Assembly (NCBI GenBank): GCA_013298025.1
Contig: JAAFJE010000031.1
Coordinates: 1-44,024, forward strand
DNA length: 44,024 nucleotides
Source: Cytophagales bacterium
Lineage (GTDB): Bacteria > Bacteroidota > Bacteroidia > Cytophagales > Spirosomataceae
Reading direction: 5' to 3'
Below the pieces are notes generated by a model. That model did no database searches and was not told the origin of the DNA. It saw only the letters and a list, made by a program, of their open reading frames with translations. This document shows positions 15,470 through 22,483 of this stretch, piece by piece. The position numbers and the translations under genes were made by a program. Numbering within the stretch: the stretch's first letter is position 1; each line of letters opens with the position of its first letter.

Positions 15470-17655
15470 TGCCCTAATTCTAATTGATTTTTTACTAAAT
15501 TGAAATACTCTCCTCGTTTTATTGTCAAACTCTCATGCGTACCAATTTCTGTTATTTCGCCATTGTAAAGCACTACAATTTGGTCTGCATTTTTTACGGT
15601 ACTTAATCGGTGTGCCACCACAATAACCGTTCTTCCATGAAAAAATTCATCAAGATTTTCCAAAATCTTCTTTTCATTATTGGCATCAAGGGCGTTGGTA
15701 GCCTCATCAAAAAATAAGTATTCGGGGTCTTTATAGACGGCTCTGGCAATCAACAAGCGTTGTTTTTGACCTTGACTTATGCCATTGCCTTCCGAGCCAA
15801 TTTTCGTATTAAAACCCAAAGGTAAGCTTTCGATAAAGGGTAAAATATTAGCTACTTCACAGGCATGGTATAGTTTTTCAAGGTTGGGTTGTTCGTCGCC
15901 CAAAGCGATATTGCGAGCAACAGAGTCAGAAAAAATAAAGCCATCTTGCATCACAACCCCACATTTACTCCGCCAATCTCTTGCCCTAAAACTATCAAAA
16001 GGAGCGTTTCCTATCTTGATTTCTCCCTTGATGTCATAAAACTTCAATAATAGTTTTAGCAATGTGGTTTTTCCACTGCCACTCATGCCCACAATAGCGG
16101 TTATCTTTCCTTTCGGGATGCTCAGATGGATGTTTTTTAGTACAGGCTCATTTCCTGCTCCGGGGTAAGTAAAGCTGATATTCTTTAGGCTAATACTCGC
16201 CCCTTTTTCTCCCACATTTTTATAGGCTAACGTTTCTTTTTTCTCTTCATCTTCCAATTCATGGATTTCGTTCAATCGTTCTAAGCTAATTTTAGCACTT
16301 TGAGCAGCTTGGACAAATTGAATTAAGGCCTCAATCGGGGCATTCAGTTGCCCGATAATGTATTGGACTGCCAACATTGTCCCTAAAGTCAGTTGACCAT
16401 CAACCACGGCTTTGGCGGAGAAAAACGTGATCAAGATGTTTTTCCCTTCATTCAAGAAAAACGCTCCTGCTTGTTGGTATTGGTTTAAAGCCAATCCTTT
16501 TGTTTGAAATTGAAACATTCTGGTTTGAATACGCTCCCATTCCCAACGTTTGAGGTGTTCGGCATTGGCTAATTTTATTTCTTGCATTCCCTGAATCAAT
16601 TGCACCAATGAGCCTTGATTTTTGGCAGCCACATCAAACATTTTGAAATCTAACTTGCGTCTTTCTTTCAAAAAAAGTACGACCCAACAAGCATACAAAA
16701 CAGACCCAATCATAAAGATGGAAAAGATAGGCAAACTATACAAAGCCAATACACAGCCAAATATCAGCAGGTTGACCATCGAGAAAAGCGTATTCAGCGT
16801 TTGCCCCGTCATAAACTGCTCGATACGGCTATGGTCGCCAATACGTTGCATAATGTCGCCAAACATTTTTGTATCAAAAAATGACATGGGCAACTTCATC
16901 AGTTTTATCAGAAAATCGGAAAGGATTGAGAGATTGATACGGATACTGATATGCAGTAATATCCACGAACGGATAAACTCTACGACGGTTCTACTGGCAA
17001 AAAGCATCAATTGTGCCGCCAGCATGACATAGATAAAGTGTAGATTACGTGTCTGAATGCCAACATCAACAATAGACTGCGTAAGGAAGGGAAAAACTAA
17101 TTGCAAACCACTGCCCACTAACAAACCAATGGCTAACTGTATCAATAGTTTTTTGTAAGACCAAAGGTATTTGAGAAGATACGAAAAATCTAAGCCCTGT
17201 TTTTTATCGTCTTCTTGTTCATAAAAAGCTGGGGTTGGTTCTAATAGCAAGGCTACGCCAACAGGTTGACCATCTTCTTGCGTAGTAGCCCAATGCTCGC
17301 AAAAATCCTCTTTAGCTATTTTGCGTAAACCCTTGCCTGGATCAGCCAATAAAACAGTGTTTTTTTGTACTTCTACCAAAACCACAAAGTGATTTTGTTG
17401 CCAGTGGACAATACAAGGAAACGGGGCATCATTGACTAATTTATCAATAGTAACTTTTACGGCGATAGTTCTAAACCCCACGCTTTCAGCCGCCTCCGCA
17501 ATACCCAATAATGAAACGCCCTCCCGACTAAACCCCGAAGCATCTCGAAGCCTTTGAATATTAAGACTCAGCCCATAATGTTTTGCTATCATGCGTAAAC
17601 AAGTAGGGCCACAGTCCATTTGGTCGAGTTGTTGGTAGAAGGGGAAGTTGGGCAT
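15466..17655 (-). CDS. Peptidase-containing ABC transporter (C39 protease, PCAT)
   Basis: A 729-residue exporter that removes a double-glycine leader in the cytoplasm and pumps the mature peptide out. The N-terminal C39 protease has the intact triad: Cys15 in QMDCGPTCL, His89 in NHFVVL and Asp105 in ADPGKG. A six-helix membrane domain follows (about 155-440). The nucleotide-binding domain has Walker A GMSGSGKTT (523-531), signature ISQGQ (626-630), Walker B YLFFDE (646-651) and H-loop His682 in VVAHRLST. It lies between tlpA (79-base gap) and hlyD. With the GG-leader peptide 1.7 kb upstream in the same direction, that peptide is its likely cargo. Confidence 0.94.
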   Translation of the reverse strand: MPNFPFYQQLDQMDCGPTCLRMIAKHYGLSLNIQRLRDASGFSREGVSLLGIAEAAESVGFRTIAVKVTIDKLVNDAPFPCIVHWQQNHFVVLVEVQKNTVLLADPGKGLRKIAKEDFCEHWATTQEDGQPVGVALLLEPTPAFYEQEDDKKQGLDFSYLLKYLWSYKKLLIQLAIGLLVGSGLQLVFPFLTQSIVDVGIQTRNLHFIYVMLAAQLMLFASRTVVEFIRSWILLHISIRINLSILSDFLIKLMKLPMSFFDTKMFGDIMQRIGDHSRIEQFMTGQTLNTLFSMVNLLIFGCVLALYSLPIFSIFMIGSVLYACWVVLFLKERRKLDFKMFDVAAKNQGSLVQLIQGMQEIKLANAEHLKRWEWERIQTRMFQFQTKGLALNQYQQAGAFFLNEGKNILITFFSAKAVVDGQLTLGTMLAVQYIIGQLNAPIEALIQFVQAAQSAKISLERLNEIHELEDEEKKETLAYKNVGEKGASISLKNISFTYPGAGNEPVLKNIHLSIPKGKITAIVGMSGSGKTTLLKLLLKFYDIKGEIKIGNAPFDSFRARDWRSKCGVVMQDGFIFSDSVARNIALGDEQPNLEKLYHACEVANILPFIESLPLGFNTKIGSEGNGISQGQKQRLLIARAVYKDPEYLFFDEATNALDANNEKKILENLDEFFHGRTVIVVAHRLSTVKNADQIVVLYNGEITEIGTHESLTIKRGEYFNLVKNQLELGQ

Positions 17656-17734
17656 GGTTTAGTGTTTACGCTATACACAAATGAATATCCAAATATTTCG
17701 TTATGTTTATAGATTTGGAGATGCGAGAGACAGG

Positions 17735-19258
17735 CTATTTTAATAATTTCGCAAAAGTTGATTCTAATTCTTTACTTTCGGCATTTGGTGCATTGGCAAA
17801 AGCTAATTTTCCCATTTTATCAAAAATCATGTATCTTGGAATTGTACTAACGTTTTGTTTTTTTAAGAAATTAGAAGTTTCTGAGTTTACGATTAAATAG
17901 CTTTCCGAATAATTATTGAGTTTTTCATCAGCCATAGCTTTTTCCCAAGGTTCGATTGTGCTATCCATTGATAAATACACAAAAACAACATCTTTATTTT
18001 TATCCTTTAATTTGATGGATGAAGGCAAAGCTTTACGACATGGTGCACACCAACTTGCCCAAAAGTCAACATAAATTAATTTACCAGCATGGCGTTTTTT
18101 TAAGTCATCAAAAGTTATTTGTTTTTTATCCGACGATATCAAAACCAATGAATTAGTTTCATTCTTTTTATCATTAAACTTTAATGCGTATTTATTTTTA
18201 ATATGACTCAAATAAGTTGTATCTGTAACATCTCTCTCAAAACGAGTAAAGTACTCTAAAAAGTCATTATTCGAAAATGAATTAGCAATACGTTTCATTT
18301 CTCGATATAAAAGATAGTTCCTGTTTTTTTCATTTAAAAACTTTATTTCCTTTATTGATTCATAGGCTTCTCTATAGTCTCTATTAACACCATCTTTCAA
18401 ATCCCGTTGTGTCGTTTTACTTAACCAAAATATATCGAAACCTTTTTCTATAAATGTATTATATTGAAAATCTGGAATACTGTCTGTATGATATTCTTTT
18501 AGAATATTTTCAAAAACATCAATAGATAACTTTCCTTCTGACATTTCTATTTTTTTCACATTGAAATAGTTTCTGTTTTTGTAATAAGCATAAGAAATTG
18601 GTGATATTTGTTCTATTGCTTTTAAAGAATCTAGGTAATTATTTTCTATTGCTAAAAGCTGGTTAGATAACAGTAAATATTGTTTTTTTATGGCCAATGA
18701 TTCTTTTTTCAACTCTTCTTGCAAATTTTCATGTGGTAATTTCGCAAAATCTAATGACAAATAGGGGTAATTATATACGTCAAGAGGCGACACCGAGAGG
18801 TTATTATGCCGCTGTCTAAATAAGCCATCGTAATTGGTATCAATGCTATGCGTTTTTCTATTTAAGATAGTTAAAAATGGGGCATCATTCTTATATTCAA
18901 ATAGGCATACGTCTCCCCTTTTTAATAAGTACTCATTCTTCAACACTGAGTTATATCTGTGAAGAAGAACAATGATGTCATTCGTAACCTTAATTCTGAC
19001 GGTATCAACTTGTTTTTCCGTGTTAATCTCTACGTCTATTATCTGTTTTGTGTCATAATAAGATACTCTTGGTGTTTGTTTAGTTAAAGTTTGACTCTTT
19101 CCTATAACAAACGGTTTTTCATTTTTAGGGTAGTGTTTAAAAATGATTATAATTTCATCTTTGAACGGCATCTTTGTTATTTGACTATAACTTAACAAAT
19201 TACAGCATACAAGAAGAGTGACAATTATGTAACGATGAGCAAATTGAATCTTGTGCAT
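17735..19258 (-). CDS. Exported TlpA-like thioredoxin protein
   Basis: A 507-residue protein with a signal peptide (MHKIQFAHRY then IIVTLLVCCNLLSYSQ), so it acts in the periplasm. The first 385 residues are an unrecognised, Lys/Asn/Tyr-rich region resembling N-terminal parts of other Bacteroidota TlpA proteins. The C-terminal thioredoxin domain has VDFWASWCAPCRK (Cys404, Cys407) and the cis-proline STIPRYM. The start at 19258 was chosen over the ATG at 19309 because the latter lies inside a perfect hairpin and before the signal peptide. It sits between the peptide precursor and the exporter genes, so it may reduce or isomerise disulfides of the peptide or recycle the VKOR fusion. AT-richer than the flanking housekeeping genes. 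Confidence 0.87.
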   Translation of the reverse strand: MHKIQFAHRYIIVTLLVCCNLLSYSQITKMPFKDEIIIIFKHYPKNEKPFVIGKSQTLTKQTPRVSYYDTKQIIDVEINTEKQVDTVRIKVTNDIIVLLHRYNSVLKNEYLLKRGDVCLFEYKNDAPFLTILNRKTHSIDTNYDGLFRQRHNNLSVSPLDVYNYPYLSLDFAKLPHENLQEELKKESLAIKKQYLLLSNQLLAIENNYLDSLKAIEQISPISYAYYKNRNYFNVKKIEMSEGKLSIDVFENILKEYHTDSIPDFQYNTFIEKGFDIFWLSKTTQRDLKDGVNRDYREAYESIKEIKFLNEKNRNYLLYREMKRIANSFSNNDFLEYFTRFERDVTDTTYLSHIKNKYALKFNDKKNETNSLVLISSDKKQITFDDLKKRHAGKLIYVDFWASWCAPCRKALPSSIKLKDKNKDVVFVYLSMDSTIEPWEKAMADEKLNNYSESYLIVNSETSNFLKKQNVSTIPRYMIFDKMGKLAFANAPNAESKELESTFAKLLK

Positions 19259-19297
19259 ACATTTATAATTTAAAATCATAACATTTGATAAGTAAAG

Positions 19298-19360
19298 AAG
19301 AGGTTGCATGAAAAATATAAATAGAGATATATTCTACTTATATTTTTCATGCAACCTCTT
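19298..19360 (-). terminator. Perfect 23-bp hairpin between precursor gene and tlpA (attenuator)
   Basis: Arms at 19298-19320 and 19338-19360 are perfect reverse complements over 23 bases (GAGGTTGCATG on one side, CATGCAACCTC on the other), with a 17-base AT-rich loop. It begins 9 bases past the precursor stop. On the minus strand it is followed by TTCTTTACTT, a modest T run, so it may be a partial terminator that lets the small precursor be made in excess and also protects the 3' end of its mRNA. Confidence 0.65.
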
Positions 19361-19368
19361 CAAATTAA

Positions 19369-19587
19369 TTAAGCTTGAGGCATCCAACTTGCACTACCAC
19401 AACTATCACAACACCAGTGTCCACCGAATTGAGCAGCCCCTGCCTGAGCGTTAGTTTTTGATACTCCAGTTATCACATCTCCATTTTCTCCTTGAAATGC
19501 ACATGTGCCTGGTGCTAATCCTCCATTTACAGACTTCATCTCGTTTTTTGAAATAACATTTCCTGAAAACTTTTCTAAATTTCTCAT
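19369..19587 (-). CDS. Double-glycine leader peptide precursor
   Basis: A 72-residue precursor. Residues 1-23 form a leader ending ISKNEMKSVNGG, which fits the GG-leader pattern at each key place: Ile -12, Ser -11, Glu -8, Met -7, Val -4, Gly -2, Gly -1. The predicted core (residues 24-72) begins LAPGTC, is rich in Gly, Ala, Ser and Gln, and holds four cysteines (29, 59, 60, 63) with HWCCDSCGS near the end. An even cysteine number and a neighbouring oxidase suggest two disulfides. No Lan, radical-SAM or YcaO enzyme is nearby. It lies 48 bases after the VKOR fusion gene and before a strong hairpin. It could be a bacteriocin, a signal or a metal-binding peptide; the activity cannot be read from the sequence. 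Confidence 0.85.
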   Translation of the reverse strand: MRNLEKFSGNVISKNEMKSVNGGLAPGTCAFQGENGDVITGVSKTNAQAGAAQFGGHWCCDSCGSASWMPQA

Positions 19588-19623
19588 GTTTAATTTTTGT
19601 TAAGAGTTAAAAATTATATTTCT

Positions 19624-19635
19624 GATTTGCAAATC
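19624..19635. repeat. 12-bp perfect palindrome before the precursor gene
   Basis: GATTTGCAAATC is self-complementary and directly abuts the stop codon of the VKOR fusion gene, 37 bases upstream of the precursor ATG. It could be a regulator site or chance. Confidence 0.3.
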
Positions 19636-21264
19636 CTATCTTAGGGGAGTTATAGATTCTGGCACGCTGGAAAGCAATTGTACCAAATCTGATAGCTCAA
19701 AAATTGATGGTTTTTCAAAACCGTTGATAAAAAAGGTGGGGGTTGCGGTAATATTGGCAAAACTACACCAGTCACAATGTGCCTTCGCCATTTCAGTAAA
19801 ATATGGTTGCTTAATCTCAGTCACTGGGTACCTCACTTTCCATGCTTCAATATTGTTAATACCTTCTTTATACCAATCTGTTAAGGCACTGTTTGTTTCA
19901 TTTGAAGAAGCTTGTAATGCCAGTAAATGTTGAGCAATGTCCAATCTTTTGCCGTCTGTATCTCCGCAAGTAAGAAAAATTATCTCGGCTTTGAGATGAG
20001 GATTATCCCTCAGTATTTCTTCTAAATCATTGTGTGCTTTAGCACAGGGCTTACAAAATGGATTACTTACCATTAATATGGTATGATTGGCATTTGGATT
20101 GCCCAAGTGAATAGTTTCAATATCTCTTGCACTTGGGAATGATACTTCTTTTTGATTAGCCAGTAAAGCCTGAAATACTGTAGGATTACTTTTAAATTTC
20201 TGTAATGCTTGTTGTGTTTTATTCAGTTTATTTGATTGAATGATTAATGGCTTTACAAAAAGCCATAATACTGTTGTAATGCTAAATGCTTGTGTAATAA
20301 CAATTATTTCATTAATACCGAGTACTTCATTGAACGATATTGGATAATTTATGATAAACTCTATCCAAAGTAAGGCTTGAACCATGAGGCATAAAACACA
20401 CCAAGATTTAGCTACTCTTGCTTGATAATAAACAGACCAAAATGTGTATGGTAAAGCAAGGATATTCAGTATTTTCAATAAAACCCAATGATTATCTGGA
20501 AGCATCAAAAGTGCCAAAAAGCCTCCAGAGAAATACAAAAGCCCTATTTCTGACCAACTGAGCCAACCCAATATTTTTGACGCAGAGGAATTTAGGATGT
20601 TGTTGCAATTCCCTGTTTTGCCTATTTGACAAAAATTATTTACCAAGGCATTACCAAATCCCCACTGCACTACAAAAAGTAAAACGCATATTATAAAGCC
20701 AAAAAGTTGAGTTGCAATAAATAGATATTCTCGCCAATCAGTAAATCCTTTTTGCAGAATACTTAAAAATACAATACTTGATAAAAGTAAAATAAAAGTA
20801 GGTATTCTTAGTGAAGCCAATTGTTCTTGTTTACGCTTATGCTGATAGTCCTTTTCACCAGATTGTTCTGTCGCTTCTGCGACAAGCACAATGCCAGACC
20901 ACAAACGGTAAAAATCGTGGTAGGCTACTTGATATTGTTTGAAAGCACCATCGGTAAAATTGACATTTTCTTTATTGAGCGATGTTACAAGTACAAATTC
21001 TCCATCATTACTATAAAGATGAGCGACAAAAGGTGCTTCCAATTCTTTAAACTGTTCTGGTTGAAGCTTCAATGCCGCATTTTGAATATGCCAAGTATCA
21101 AGCGTGTCACTAAGACTTAACAAACTGGGATAATCAGGATGTATTTGTAATTGCTCTCTAACAGAAGTATTTGTAACAGGTACTTTCAAATGATGTATCA
21201 ACAAGCGTATAACTTCAATAGGTCGCTGATTGGTCGTATTAAAAAGTAGGTTAAGAGTTTTCAT
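19636..21264 (-). CDS. C39-like / VKOR / thioredoxin fusion membrane protein
   Basis: A 542-residue disulfide-forming protein. Residues about 10-130 resemble a C39 peptidase domain but contain no cysteine, and the expected catalytic His is Glu89 (DGEFVLV), so it should not cleave. Six hydrophobic segments follow (about 154-170, 180-200, 234-255, 260-280, 287-307, 319-342). The VKOR part has loop cysteines 212 and 220 (FCQIGKTGNC) and the quinone-side pair Cys289/Cys292 (SWCVLC). The C-terminal thioredoxin-like domain has PFCKPC (404/407), a second pair CDWC (497/500) and the cis-proline TATPTFF. VKOR oxidises a thioredoxin partner and passes electrons to quinone. It is the first gene of the island and probably oxidises the precursor. 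Confidence 0.9.
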   Translation of the reverse strand: MKTLNLLFNTTNQRPIEVIRLLIHHLKVPVTNTSVREQLQIHPDYPSLLSLSDTLDTWHIQNAALKLQPEQFKELEAPFVAHLYSNDGEFVLVTSLNKENVNFTDGAFKQYQVAYHDFYRLWSGIVLVAEATEQSGEKDYQHKRKQEQLASLRIPTFILLLSSIVFLSILQKGFTDWREYLFIATQLFGFIICVLLFVVQWGFGNALVNNFCQIGKTGNCNNILNSSASKILGWLSWSEIGLLYFSGGFLALLMLPDNHWVLLKILNILALPYTFWSVYYQARVAKSWCVLCLMVQALLWIEFIINYPISFNEVLGINEIIVITQAFSITTVLWLFVKPLIIQSNKLNKTQQALQKFKSNPTVFQALLANQKEVSFPSARDIETIHLGNPNANHTILMVSNPFCKPCAKAHNDLEEILRDNPHLKAEIIFLTCGDTDGKRLDIAQHLLALQASSNETNSALTDWYKEGINNIEAWKVRYPVTEIKQPYFTEMAKAHCDWCSFANITATPTFFINGFEKPSIFELSDLVQLLSSVPESITPLR

Positions 21265-21313
21265 TTCTTTAAATTTTACTCTACAAAAGTGCCAAACATC
21301 TTCCTACTCTCCA

Positions 21314-21348
21314 ATCTGATTTCAGATAGTTTTCATCTGTTTTTAGAT
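21314..21348. promoter_or_regulatory. Pair of operator-like palindromes upstream of the export island
   Basis: ATCTGATTTCAGAT (21314-21327, a 6-2-6 palindrome) and ATCTGTTTTTAGAT (21335-21348) agree at 12 of 14 positions, and their starts are exactly 21 bp apart, two helical turns. They lie 50-84 bases before the VKOR fusion ATG and about 125 bases before the divergent XRE gene. The placement and spacing fit two dimers of an HTH regulator binding one DNA face; the XRE protein is the obvious candidate. Confidence 0.55.
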
Positions 21349-21372
21349 ATTTAAAAATTTTATAATTTTTCC

Positions 21373-21403
21373 TTGCAAAATAAGGTAATATATCATACTT
21401 TTA
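21373..21403 (+). promoter_or_regulatory. Candidate promoter of the XRE regulator gene
   Basis: TTG at 21373-21375, 20 bases, then TACTTTTA at 21396-21403, one base short of the TAnnTTTG consensus. The XRE ATG is 69 bases downstream. It lies 25 bases past the twin palindromes, so autoregulation is possible. Confidence 0.45.
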
Positions 21404-21472
21404 CTTATACTTATACCAAAGATACATCGCTTATCAAGATTAATAGGCTCTTACAACTAAACCAATACCTCC

Positions 21473-21694
21473 ATGTCAACCCTAGGAAAAAACATTAGAA
21501 ACCTACGTCTGAAAAATCGTCTTTCGCAAGCTGCTTTAGCAGATTTAATCAATATTCCTTCACAAAGTAAAATATCAGCATGGGAAAGCGACCTGAGTAT
21601 TCCCAATCTTTTAGAAGCCCAAAAATTGTGTCAGGTATTCAATATCTCTTTAGATGAACTAGCTCCTAGGAGTCTTTTTTTTCGCCAATCATAA
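21473..21694 (+). CDS. XRE-family HTH regulator
   Basis: A 73-residue DNA-binding protein consisting only of a Cro/CI-type helix-turn-helix. Residues about 4-60 cover the domain: LGKNIRNLRLKNRLSQAALA (helices 1-2), INIPSQSKISAWESDLSIPN (turn and recognition helix), then LLEAQKLCQVFNISLDELA. There is no ligand-binding domain, so any signal must act on its level or through a partner. It is divergent from the export island, with twin operator-like palindromes in the shared 208-base gap, which suggests it controls the island. A weaker alternative is that it belongs with the small unknown gene downstream. Confidence 0.87.
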   Translation: MSTLGKNIRNLRLKNRLSQAALADLINIPSQSKISAWESDLSIPNLLEAQKLCQVFNISLDELAPRSLFFRQS

Positions 21695-21882
21695 ACTACA
21701 AGCTTGATTTTCAGAACATTACACCCTATATTAACCTTCTGAAAGTCGAAATACTCATGCACAATACACCATGCTGCATTATCACTCATGAAGCATCTCC
21801 TAGGGGATAAAAGTGTAAAAGATTCATACGCAGCTACCAGCCCAACTAAAAGTTTTGATGGAACATTTGGATATATACGTTC

Positions 21883-22272
21883 ATGTTGAAAGATGAGGTT
21901 TTTCAACATCAATTAATTCCTTTGCTTGAAAAATTGTATCCAATCATTTATAACAAGTCAAAATACTACGATTATAAAGAAACACTCAACAAGTTAAAAT
22001 CTACTGAACCTTCTTTATTTTTAGCATTAGCCAAAGATAAAAGTTACGAAGAGTTCCAGATTGACCCTTACGGAGAGGATGACTATCTGTATTTTGAAAA
22101 AAAATTCAAACCCTCAGTAACATTATCCTACAATAGCATCATGCTTTCAGCCGAGGGGAAAATATCAATGGAAGTATATGGCAGGCAATTCAACTTTTTT
22201 AAATATTGCATTACGCAAACATTCGGTGAATTTTCGCTGGCAAACGCTATCAGAGTTTATATTACCGGCTAA
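21883..22272 (+). CDS. Hypothetical protein, 129 residues
   Basis: Not recognised. It has no signal peptide and no transmembrane segment. It is rich in Lys, Tyr, Phe, Glu and Asp, with a mixed helix (LIPLLEKLYPIIYNKSKYYDYKE, spaced here) and strand-like parts (SVTLSYNSIMLSAEGKISME), and one Cys near residue 108. The amino acid make-up looks like a real cytoplasmic protein. An in-frame stop lies 27 bases before the ATG, so the start is bounded. It follows the XRE gene by 188 bases on the same strand, at the edge of the export island, so a role with the island (for example self-protection) is possible but unsupported by homology. Confidence 0.5.
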   Translation: MLKDEVFQHQLIPLLEKLYPIIYNKSKYYDYKETLNKLKSTEPSLFLALAKDKSYEEFQIDPYGEDDYLYFEKKFKPSVTLSYNSIMLSAEGKISMEVYGRQFNFFKYCITQTFGEFSLANAIRVYITG

Positions 22273-22447
22273 CATAAAAATCAATTTCTCTGAGTGAAAT
22301 ACTGATATTTTAGACTAAAGGCAGACAAACTTAGCAAAACCTCTATTTGGCGAGTGGTGAACTAGTTCCTAATACCCATCTTTTTCAACGCATAGCTTAG
22401 TTGATAAAACGACTCTCGCATTTTTCTTCGTAATGACAAGCATTTTG

Positions 22448-22455
22448 TATCTTTG
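22448..22455 (+). promoter_or_regulatory. -7 element before the Cys/Met enzyme gene
   Basis: TATCTTTG matches TAnnTTTG and lies 28 bases before the ATG at 22484. It lies after the alternative ATG at 22433, which supports the shorter start. No exact TTG is found 19-21 bases upstream. Confidence 0.45.
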
Positions 22456-22483
22456 TTTGATATATTGCAAACAACAGACTAAC

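Noticed and set aside
21631-21912. Minus-strand 93-codon frame between the XRE gene and the unknown gene
   Set aside because: It overlaps both plus-strand genes at its ends and has no recognisable domain; its middle looks somewhat protein-like, so it was considered but not supported.
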